From NCBI GenBank assembly GCA_045645905.1, contig JAZRJT010000096.1, positions 1 through 20,776 of the forward strand: a stretch of DNA of 20,776 bases, read 5' to 3'. A program made the position numbers and the translations under genes. The notes under the pieces were generated by a model. That model saw nothing but the letters and a program-made list of their open reading frames with translations, was not told the DNA's origin and searched no databases. Positions 14,915-20,776 of this stretch are shown here, piece by piece. Source of the stretch: SIG440 sp045645905 (lineage in GTDB: Bacteria > Bacillota > Clostridia > Monoglobales > Monoglobaceae). Numbering within the stretch: the stretch's first letter is position 1; every line of letters starts with the position of its first letter.

Positions 14915-15061
14915 ATCCCACTTTGTATGCAGGTTTCTGAGAACACATTCTGCAGCAATTCCCCTCCGGGAAATAAACCTTGTCAATATTTACCATACTC
15001 TCCTGCACGTATTTGTCATAACCCATTCTTATTGAGCCACCTATTAAAAATATTTTTTCAT
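14915..15061 (-). pseudogene. SGNH/GDSL hydrolase, N-terminal remnant with frameshifts
   Basis: ATG 15061, preceded by a G-run that could serve as ribosome binding site, gives MKK. Restoring one A in the A-run continues IFLIGGSIRMGYDKYVQESM and VNIDKVYFPEGNC. This is the opening of an SGNH hydrolase, in which the GDS block holds the serine nucleophile; here Asp is replaced by Gly (GGS). Near 14955 a second frame change leads to AECVLRNLHTKW, matching the family's next helix. Beyond about 14915 the similarity is lost; the family is usually around 200 residues or more. It was probably a sugar esterase in one operon with the glycosidase-like gene downstream. Confidence 0.7.
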
Positions 15062-15165
15062 AGCGGATAGCCCCCTTTTTTACTAAAATAGCATTTCAAG
15101 ACCGAACCGTAAAGATTTTTGGTCGAACAATTAGTGTTTTTTCGTACTAAAAATTTGAATAATGG

Positions 15166-15193
15166 TTGAAATTTAATTAAAATGTGATATACT
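15166..15193 (+). promoter_or_regulatory. Extended -10 promoter of the frameshifted AraC gene
   Basis: TTGAAA (15166-15171), a 16-base spacer and TATACT (15188-15193), with TG at 15185-15186 as an extended -10. It points away from the divergent SGNH/glycosidase gene set. The rest of 15062-15165 is A/T-rich with no other clear signal. Confidence 0.65.
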
Positions 15194-15216
15194 GAAAGCA
15201 AACGGGAGGGATTCTT

Positions 15217-16003
15217 GTGCAAACCATAAACTGGTTGAACGGCTTGTGTGTTTCGGAAATAAGCTTTGTAAACGCTCATACGGCACCGGCAAAAGTATAT
15301 CCTATGCGAAACAAAGGGCGCAGGTACCACGGCTTTATTTATACAATCAAAGGACCGGAAACCTACACCTTTGACGACAGAGAGCTTGTGTCTTCGCCGG
15401 ATTCCGTCCTTTATATTCCCAAAAATGCTCAATACACTATGCATCTGCAGGGTGATGAAAGTATTGTTATTTTTATAGATTTTGAATTAGCATGTGATGC
15501 ACCCCCCATCCGCCATTTTGGGTTAAGTTTACAGAATTGGACACCATAAAAAATCTTTTTCTGCTGCTGAAAAAGCATGGAACAGAAAAAATGCCGGCAG
15601 CCCCTCTGCCTGCAAATCCCTCTTTTTCAAAATATGCGAATGTATAGTCAAACGTAAGGAATCATATTTATGCTCGGAAGGCTACTCAAAGATTGCAGAG
15701 TCAATTACATATCTGCACGCCCACTATCTAGAGCCCGATTTCAGGGTTATGAAACTTTCGGAAATTGAAAAAATAAGCGCAAAGTATTACGAAAAATTAT
15801 TTTATCAAAGATTTGGAGTTTCACCAAAGGAGTATGTTCTCTCTCTTAAAACAGAACGTGCGAAAGAGCTGTTGTTTAGCGAAAAGAACTTAGTCAAGGA
15901 TGTTGCATTTCAGCTTGGATATAGTGACATTTATCATTTTGGAAAAATATTTAAAGTCCGAACAGGCTACACACCAAGCGAATACCGTAATTTAAATATG
16001 TAA
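15217..16003 (+). pseudogene. AraC-family regulator with two single-base frameshifts
   Basis: A whole AraC gene is present but spread over three frames. From GTG 15217 (GGGAGGG just upstream) the cupin domain runs through RRYHGFIYTIKGPETYTFDD and SVLYIPKNAQYTMHL. Near the C-run at 15502-15507 it moves to the frame reading FWVKFTELDTIKNLFLLLKK. Near 15600-15605 it moves again to CKSLFFKICECIVKRK, then the helix-turn-helix part with LFYQRFGVSPKEYVLSLKTE and VAFQLGYSDIYHFGKIFKVR to TAA 16003. Adding back one base at each site gives 789 bases, exactly 262 codons plus stop, a normal family length. The gene is otherwise intact, so recent inactivation or a read error are both possible. It would have controlled the divergent gene set and perhaps the CBM9-like gene 51 bases downstream. 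Confidence 0.85.
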
Positions 16004-16054
16004 AATACATACAAATCATAATAAATATTTTTTATTTAAAAGGAGGATAAAGAT

Positions 16055-16654
16055 ATGCAAGAATATGTTATCAAAAAAGCAAGTGCCGACTTTTGTGAAG
16101 AGGATTGGGCAAATGCCAATGTTGCAGACGTGAACGGAAATCCCTGGAAGGAATTTACCCCCGAATTTAAAACCACCGCGCGTGTTTTATACAACGACGA
16201 GGCAGTATATGTACGTATGGAAACAGACGAGCTGCCCATCGTGGCAAAATATGTTAAGAGAAATGACCCTGTTTGCACAGACAGCTGTGTGGAATTTTTC
16301 TTCTGCCCCAGCGAAACCGACGGCAGATATTTTAATTTTGAACTTAACGCATTGGGAACACTCAACCTATCTATTGGAAAATCGCGACACGACAGAAAGT
16401 ATATCGAAGACCCGTTATCCACATTTGACATACACCCCGAATTGTTTGACGGCGGCTGGAGAATGTCCTTTAAAATCCCCATGGATTTCATCAGAAAATA
16501 TGTGGGTGAACCCACCGAAATAATGCACGGAAACTTCCAAAAGTGCGGAAGTGCAACAGGCCACCGTCATTACGGAATGTGGAAGGCAATTGAAACCGAA
16601 AAACCCGACTTCCACAGACCTGAATTCTTTGGAAATTTAAAATTTGAAAAATAA
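16055..16654 (+). CDS. CBM9-like carbohydrate-binding protein (DOMON-like fold)
   Basis: A 199-residue single-domain protein similar to 'carbohydrate-binding family 9-like' proteins. Typical features are W/P residues early (NPWKEFTPEFKTTARVLYND), the strand pair VYVRMETDE, the block DSCVEFFFCPSETDGRYFNF (about 76-95) with ELNALGTL, and WRMSFKIPMDFI (about 135-146). In secreted glycanases such domains bind sugar ends; here it stands alone with no signal peptide, so it may be a cytoplasmic sugar-binding or enzyme accessory protein. AGGAGG lies about eight bases before the ATG. It may share the AraC promoter. A strong bidirectional terminator follows seven bases after the stop. Confidence 0.75.
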   Translation: MQEYVIKKASADFCEEDWANANVADVNGNPWKEFTPEFKTTARVLYNDEAVYVRMETDELPIVAKYVKRNDPVCTDSCVEFFFCPSETDGRYFNFELNALGTLNLSIGKSRHDRKYIEDPLSTFDIHPELFDGGWRMSFKIPMDFIRKYVGEPTEIMHGNFQKCGSATGHRHYGMWKAIETEKPDFHRPEFFGNLKFEK

Positions 16655-16660
16655 AAACCA

Positions 16661-16701
16661 ATACAAAATGGCTCAAACACTGCGTTTGAGCCATTTTGTA
16701 T
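16661..16701. terminator. Bidirectional terminator between the CBM9-like gene and tRNA-Trp
   Basis: An 18-base perfect inverted repeat: ATACAAAATGGCTCAAAC (16661-16678) against GTTTGAGCCATTTTGTAT (16684-16701), loop of five bases. A/T-rich arms outside a GC core suit termination on both strands. Its last base is the first base of the tRNA 3' CCA complement. Confidence 0.85.
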
Positions 16702-16776
16702 GGCAGGGGCAGTAGGACTTGAACCCACGGCACTCGGTTTTGGAGACCGATGCTCTACCAACTGAGCTATACCCCT
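16701..16776 (-). tRNA. tRNA-Trp (anticodon CCA)
   Basis: Read on the minus strand, a 76-base cloverleaf: acceptor arm AGGGGTA pairing with TGCCCCT, D-arm AGCTCAGTTGGTAGAGC, anticodon arm with the loop around CTCCAAA (anticodon CCA), T-arm GGGTTCAAGTCCTA, discriminator G and an encoded CCA at 16703-16701. The anticodon assigns tryptophan. Confidence 0.97.
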
Positions 16777-16797
16777 ATGTTATTGAGTTAAAATCAA

Positions 16798-16828
16798 GAG
16801 TGCGCCAAGGTTGCACCAAAGCGCACTC
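16798..16828 (-). terminator. Probable terminator of rpsT
   Basis: GAGTGCGC and GCGCACTC (16798-16805 and 16821-16828) form an eight-base GC-rich stem 15 bases after the rpsT stop; on the minus strand it is followed by TTGATTTT. The T-run is imperfect. Confidence 0.6.
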
Positions 16829-16842
16829 CCAAATGCAAAAAC

Positions 16843-17103
16843 TTACGCAATCTTGTTCATCTTAGCTGCGTACTGGCTCTTTCTGCGAGCAGCTGTATTC
16901 TTATGAAGAATACCCTTAGCAACAGCCTGGTCTGTCTTTTTAACAACAGCAGCGTATGCAACAGAGGCTGCATCTTTGCCTTCTGCAAGAGCAGCTTCAA
17001 ACTTCTTTACAGCAGTTTTAAGCTGTGACTTAACCATCTGGTTCTGCAAAGTCTTTGTAGCAATAACTTTAACTCTCTTTTTAGCTGATTTAATGTTAGG
17101 CAT
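16843..17103 (-). CDS. rpsT: 30S ribosomal protein S20
   Basis: An 86-residue, lysine- and alanine-rich protein starting MPNIKSAKKRVKVI, the typical S20 opening, and containing KGILHKNTAARRKSQYAAKM, the conserved C-terminal segment. S20 is a primary 16S rRNA-binding protein of the small subunit. The frame is open 25 codons further upstream, but ATG 17103 is the right start: GGAGGTG lies just upstream and family homology begins there. It is divergent from glnN and lies upstream of the tRNA-Trp gene on the same strand. The length is normal (the family is 80-90 residues). Confidence 0.97.
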   Translation of the reverse strand: MPNIKSAKKRVKVIATKTLQNQMVKSQLKTAVKKFEAALAEGKDAASVAYAAVVKKTDQAVAKGILHKNTAARRKSQYAAKMNKIA

Positions 17104-17215
17104 GATTTCACCTCCACTTAATAATCTGTTTTTTAAGTCAACTCCTAAGATGATACCACACATTTTTAAAAAAATCAAGTCTTTTTTTAAATTTATTAGA
17201 TTTTTTTTAATTTCA

Positions 17216-17244
17216 TTGACAAAATATGCATATTATTGTATACT
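17216..17244 (+). promoter_or_regulatory. Sigma-A promoter of glnN
   Basis: A perfect TTGACA (17216-17221), a 17-base spacer and TATACT (17239-17244). Transcription would start near 17251, leaving a leader of about 90 bases. Confidence 0.85.
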
Positions 17245-17260
17245 TTGAATATATATTCGC

Positions 17261-17290
17261 GGGGTGCTGTGGGTATTCCCACGGTGCCCT
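17261..17290 (+). promoter_or_regulatory. GC-rich leader hairpin of glnN
   Basis: GGGTGCTGTGGG (17262-17273) and CCCACGGTGCCC (17278-17289) form a 12-pair stem with wobbles and a TATT loop, about ten bases from the predicted transcript start. The A/T-rich sequence after it has no proper T-run. A stability hairpin or a regulatory leader are both possible; it does not match a riboswitch I know. Confidence 0.45.
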
Positions 17291-17341
17291 GTTTGTAATT
17301 TGAACAGTTTTGAAATTCAGTAATAACAGGAGGAATCCGCT

Positions 17342-19432
17342 TTGACAAACATTCCCGAAATTTTTGGAAGTATGGTTTTTAACGAAGCCGTTATGAAAGA
17401 ACGTCTTCCCGAAGACATTTACCGTGCTTTGAAAAAAACCATTAACGATGGCATAAGCCTTGACCGTGATGTCGCAGATATTATTGCATCAGCAATGAAG
17501 GACTGGGCTATTGAAAAGGGTGCAACCCACTTCACCCATTGGTTTCAGCCTATGACAGGTATCACTGCCGAAAAGCACGACAGCTTTATTTCACCCGGAA
17601 AGAACGGCAGCGTTATTATGGAATTTTCAGGCAAGGAACTTATTAAAGGTGAGCCTGATGCCTCGTCATTCCCTTCAGGCGGTCTTCGTGCAACCTTTGA
17701 AGCAAGAGGCTACACCGCTTGGGATCCTACTTCATATGCATTCATTAAAGACGGGACATTGTGCATACCCACAGCCTTTTGTTCATATGGCGGAGAATCC
17801 CTTGATAAAAAAACACCGCTCCTGCGTTCAATGGAGGCAATCAACCGTCAGGCAGTAAGAATTCTTAAGCTGTTTGGCAAGAATGATGTTACACGCGTTG
17901 TCCCAACAGTAGGTCCCGAGCAAGAATACTTCCTTATTGACCGCGAAATGTTTGAAAAACGCAAAGACCTTATTTACTGCCGTCGCACACTTTTTGGTGC
18001 ACCTGCCCCCAAGGGTCAGGAAATGGAAGACCACTACTTTGGTCACCTGAAGCCCAGAGTTTCAGCTTTTATGAAAGAACTTGACGAAGAGCTGTGGAAG
18101 CTTGGTATTCTTTCAAAAACAAAGCATAACGAAGCCGCTCCTGCACAGCACGAGCTTGCTCCGATATTTACCACAACAAACATTGCCACCGACCACAATC
18201 AGCTGACAATGGAAATGATGAAGGTTGTTGCCGCCCGTCATGGTATGGCGTGCATCCTTCACGAAAAACCTTTTGAAGGTATTAATGGCAGCGGCAAGCA
18301 TAATAACTGGTCACTCTCAACCAACACCGGAGAAAACTTGCTTGAACCGGGCAAATCTCCTCACGAAAACGCACAGTTCCTTATATTCCTTTGTGCGGTT
18401 ATTAGCGCCGTACATAAACATCAGGACCTTCTAAGAATTTCTGCCGCAAGTGCGGGAAACGACCATCGACTTGGTGCTCACGAAGCACCACCGGCTATTA
18501 TTTCTATGTTTCTTGGTTCAGAGCTTGCAGCGGTACTTCGTTCAATCAAGGAAGATAGCGATTTTAAGGGCATTAAAAAAGAGAAAATGAGTGTAGGTGT
18601 CAGCGTTCTGCCACAGTTCCCCAAGGATTCTACCGACAGAAACCGTACATCGCCCTTCGCTTTTACAGGAAATAAATTTGAGTTCCGTATGGTAGGCTCG
18701 GCTGACTCGGTTGCCTGTGCTAATATAATGCTTAACACCATTGTTGCCGACGAACTGCAGAACTTTGCCGAAGAACTTGAAGGTTCAGAAGATTTCTTAG
18801 GCACAGTTCACAACATAGTAAAACGTGCAATTTCTGAACACGATGCTATAATCTTTGACGGTGATGGATATTCAGATGATTGGGTTGCCGAGGCAGAACG
18901 CCGCGGATTACTCAACCTTGAATCTACCGTTGACGCTCTCCCGCATTTCATTAAGCCCGAAAACATAGAGCTTTTTAAAAAGCACGGTATTTATAATGAA
19001 ACCGAGGTCCACGCCCGTTATGAAATCATTCTTGAAGAATACTGCAAAATAATTAATATTGAAGGCCTTACCATGGTTGATATGGTTAAAAAGGATTATA
19101 TCCCGGCTATCAGTAAAATCCAGAGATGTCTGTGCGATACCTTAACGGCAAAAAAAGCTGTTTCTCCCGACATTCCCTGTCAATCTGAAAAGATTAAACT
19201 GAATCGCGTGGCGACCCTTGCAGACCGCATTTTTGAGACAAATAACAGTCTTGATGCCGCACTGAAGTCTGTCCCCAGCGGTGATGTTCTTGAAAAAGCT
19301 ACATATTACCGCAAAACAATATGCCCCCTTATGGAAGAACTAAGGGCTCTTGTGGATGAAATAGAGGCCGACTCCGACCGTGAATTCTGGCCAGTCCCCT
19401 CTTATGGCGACTTGATATTCAGTATAAAATAA
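17342..19432 (+). CDS. glnN: Glutamine synthetase type III
   Basis: A 696-residue GSIII, the usual size for this class (about 700) and far longer than GSI or GSII. It makes glutamine from glutamate, ammonia and ATP in the cytoplasm. Diagnostic segments: the N-terminus EIFGSMVFNEAVMKERLP, THFTHWFQPMTG (about 61-72), VVPTVGPEQEYFLID with metal-binding glutamates, KHNEAAPAQHELAP, ISAASAGNDHRLGAHEAPPA and NRTSPFAFTGNKFEFRMVGS (434-453), the GSIII signature. The start codon is TTG: AGGAGG (17328-17333) lies eight bases upstream, the next residues match family N-termini and no in-frame ATG fits better. It has its own promoter and a hairpin leader, and is followed by a terminator at 19441. Confidence 0.97.
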   Translation: MTNIPEIFGSMVFNEAVMKERLPEDIYRALKKTINDGISLDRDVADIIASAMKDWAIEKGATHFTHWFQPMTGITAEKHDSFISPGKNGSVIMEFSGKELIKGEPDASSFPSGGLRATFEARGYTAWDPTSYAFIKDGTLCIPTAFCSYGGESLDKKTPLLRSMEAINRQAVRILKLFGKNDVTRVVPTVGPEQEYFLIDREMFEKRKDLIYCRRTLFGAPAPKGQEMEDHYFGHLKPRVSAFMKELDEELWKLGILSKTKHNEAAPAQHELAPIFTTTNIATDHNQLTMEMMKVVAARHGMACILHEKPFEGINGSGKHNNWSLSTNTGENLLEPGKSPHENAQFLIFLCAVISAVHKHQDLLRISAASAGNDHRLGAHEAPPAIISMFLGSELAAVLRSIKEDSDFKGIKKEKMSVGVSVLPQFPKDSTDRNRTSPFAFTGNKFEFRMVGSADSVACANIMLNTIVADELQNFAEELEGSEDFLGTVHNIVKRAISEHDAIIFDGDGYSDDWVAEAERRGLLNLESTVDALPHFIKPENIELFKKHGIYNETEVHARYEIILEEYCKIINIEGLTMVDMVKKDYIPAISKIQRCLCDTLTAKKAVSPDIPCQSEKIKLNRVATLADRIFETNNSLDAALKSVPSGDVLEKATYYRKTICPLMEELRALVDEIEADSDREFWPVPSYGDLIFSIK

Positions 19433-19440
19433 TAATGCTA

Positions 19441-19475
19441 AAGAAGGCAACACAATAAGTGTTGCCTTCTTCTTA
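19441..19475 (+). terminator. Rho-independent terminator of glnN
   Basis: AAGAAGGCAACAC (19441-19453) pairs perfectly with GTGTTGCCTTCTT (19459-19471) around a five-base loop, followed by CTTATTT. It also lies just beyond the stop of the convergent membrane-protein gene and may serve both. Confidence 0.9.
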
Positions 19476-19476
19476 T

Positions 19477-19887
19477 TTAATCCCGACAACCTGCAACGCA
19501 CTTAACGAGGCAAGCAGTTGTTATTATCATTAAGGAAAAAAACGCCAGCAACAAACCGGTTATGATTGCACCGATTACACTTGTAGCGGCAAAGGTTATT
19601 CCCAAAAGAACAATAGACAATAAAATTGTCCCTAATATTCCGGCAAGCAATACCGGAACAGTCTCACATACACAACCTACTATCCCCGTATTTCGTATAA
19701 CCGGACTAATAATTAAAGTTATTGCAAGATAGACAACAGCTATTCCCAGCAATACCCACAAAAATGCAGGTGTGAGCGCGATAACCGCAGAAAATGTCAG
19801 AAACGCTGTTATTATACCTATAATAATAGCAGCAATAACCGCGATGCCGGTACAATTTATTCTACAACCGCAATTGTAGTTAGTCAT
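19477..19887 (-). CDS. Small cysteine-rich four-helix membrane protein of unknown function
   Basis: A 136-residue protein with four probable membrane helices (about 13-38, 42-62, 77-100 and 103-126). Cysteines cluster outside the helices: C6, C8 and C12 at the N-terminus, C72 and C74 (GCVCE) in the middle loop, and C130 and C134 at the C-terminus, with C126 at the end of the last helix. This pattern suggests metal or disulfide linkage between termini and loop. I do not recognise a named family; similar 'CGC'-opening membrane proteins occur in Clostridia, as far as I recall. GGGAGGTG just before the ATG at 19887 makes expression likely. It converges with glnN and diverges from ppa. A role in the spore or cell envelope would be a guess. 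Confidence 0.75.
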   Translation of the reverse strand: MTNYNCGCRINCTGIAVIAAIIIGIITAFLTFSAVIALTPAFLWVLLGIAVVYLAITLIISPVIRNTGIVGCVCETVPVLLAGILGTILLSIVLLGITFAATSVIGAIITGLLLAFFSLMIITTACLVKCVAGCRD

Positions 19888-19971
19888 TTATATTCACCTC
19901 CCTACTAGAAATATATGCAAAAATTTGTCGAAGGGTGAATTGAATTTGGTATAATATGTTAATTTTTTCTA

Positions 19972-20000
19972 TTGATTTTTTTGGTCTTTTAATGTATTAT
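19972..20000 (+). promoter_or_regulatory. Promoter of the pyrophosphatase gene
   Basis: TTGATT (19972-19977), a 17-base spacer and TATTAT (19995-20000), about 30 bases before the ATG. Confidence 0.6.
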
Positions 20001-20031
20001 ATATAAAAAAACTATTAAAGGAGCTGTAATT

Positions 20032-20565
20032 ATGTCAAATATCTGGCACGATATATCACCCAAAAGAATAAATACCAACGATTTTATATGCGTGGTAGAA
20101 ATCTCAAAAGGCAGTAAAAAGAAATATGAGCTTGATAAGGAAACCGGTTACATTATGCTTGACCGCATTTTGTACACATCAACCCATTACCCTGCCAACT
20201 ACGGATTTATTCCACGCACCTACGGCGATGATAACGACCCCCTTGATGTTCTTTTACTTTGCTCGGAGCCTTTGGAGCCATTATCTCTTGTAAGGGCATA
20301 TCCCATAGGCGTTATTTCTATGCTTGACAACGGCAGAAATGACGAAAAGATTATTGCCATTCCTTTTAATGACCCCACATACAATCAGTATACCGATATT
20401 GACCAACTTCCACCCCACATCTTTGCAGAGATGCGTCATTTCTTTTCTGTTTACAAAAATCTGGAAAACAAGACCACCGCTGTTGATGAAGTCAGCGGCA
20501 GAGAAGAAGCCTTGAAGATTATTGACGCGGCAATATCAAACTATATAGAAAATTTCTGTAAATAA
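20032..20565 (+). CDS. ppa: Inorganic pyrophosphatase, family I
   Basis: A 177-residue soluble family I pyrophosphatase, which splits pyrophosphate into two phosphates and so drives biosynthetic reactions. Visible motifs: YELDKETGYIMLDRIL, HYPANYGFIPRTYGDDNDPL (52-71), with the metal-binding aspartates of the DNDPLD signature (D67, D69, D72), then IAIPFNDPTYNQYTDI and the C-terminal FFSVYKNLENK. Length is normal (family about 165-180). AAAGGAG lies about ten bases before the ATG, and a promoter is at 19972-20000. The 211 bases after it to the window end hold no gene that I can support; weak inverted repeats lie near 20575-20610 and a tRNA T-arm-like string at 20688-20698. Confidence 0.96.
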   Translation: MSNIWHDISPKRINTNDFICVVEISKGSKKKYELDKETGYIMLDRILYTSTHYPANYGFIPRTYGDDNDPLDVLLLCSEPLEPLSLVRAYPIGVISMLDNGRNDEKIIAIPFNDPTYNQYTDIDQLPPHIFAEMRHFFSVYKNLENKTTAVDEVSGREEALKIIDAAISNYIENFCK

Positions 20566-20776
20566 ATTAAGTGAAACAGAAAATAAACAAACTGAATTTC
20601 ACCCAAAGGGCCAAAGAACTTGTTGCAAAAACAACAATTAAAGAAAATTTGTAACAAATGAATTACAATTCCCCTGCATATCGGACTGGATTTGAACCTG
20701 CGAGAATTATGGGGACGTGCCTAAAATTGTACATTATAATTGAATAACCTTTCTTCAAAATGTGCAAAAACAGGCA

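Noticed and set aside
14814..15026. A 70-residue small membrane protein translationally coupled to the glycosidase-like gene
   Set aside because: Its first half continues upstream as an SGNH hydrolase start and its second half corresponds to the hydrolase in another frame, so it is pseudogene debris.
20681..20776. A full tRNA gene at the right edge
   Set aside because: Only a T-arm-like string is seen; its stem has mismatches and the remaining arms are absent.
1..20776. CRISPR array, insertion sequence with transposase, or phage genes
   Set aside because: No regularly spaced repeats, transposase, integrase or phage structural frames are visible on either strand.

Overview
The window reads as chromosome of a Gram-positive, Clostridia-like Firmicute, probably a gut or other anaerobic glycan degrader. 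This is an inference from strong GGAGG-type ribosome binding sites, consensus sigma-A promoters, a type III glutamine synthetase, family I pyrophosphatase, rpsT and tRNA-Trp, many cytoplasmic glycosidases with AraC-type regulators, and a short repeat resembling ones I recall from gut Ruminococcaceae-like genomes. No taxonomic marker fixes it more closely.

Layout. (1) 1-3806, minus strand: GH29 fucosidase-type enzyme, then GH1 beta-glucosidase, then a serine hydrolase of the beta-lactamase/esterase fold that runs off the left edge. A compact array of perfect hairpins (2192-2341) lies between the GH29 and GH1 genes. (2) 3807-5742: a scrambled regulatory region. An intact AraC regulator (4520-5326), with the 5' stub of a divergent GH3 gene, sits inside the split halves of a second, broken AraC gene. 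(3) 5743-11235, plus strand: a tight four-gene operon with its own promoter and terminator. It encodes a neutral-ceramidase-like hydrolase, an AAC(3)-fold N-acetyltransferase-like protein, a divergent NagA-like deacetylase and a large GH20-related protein. This is the best candidate for an undescribed pathway, probably acting on an N-acylated amino-sugar substrate inside the cell. (4) 11291-12628: a REP-like repeat, an alpha/beta hydrolase and a decayed Gfo/Idh/MocA oxidoreductase. (5) 12778-16654: a large glycosidase-like protein (DUF6067/GH123-like) preceded by a dead SGNH hydrolase, divergent from a frameshifted AraC regulator and a CBM9-like protein. (6) 16661-20565: housekeeping genes, namely tRNA-Trp, rpsT, glnN, a cysteine-rich small membrane protein and ppa.

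How it works together. The sugar-related part looks like several 'AraC regulator plus divergent intracellular glycosidase' modules. None of the glycosidases has a visible signal peptide and no transporter is present, so substrates would arrive as oligosaccharides through transporters encoded elsewhere. Several modules are in decay: gene halves, single-base losses (mostly in homopolymers) and truncations cluster at 4.1-5.5 kb and 12.1-16.0 kb, while the large catabolic genes and the housekeeping genes are intact.
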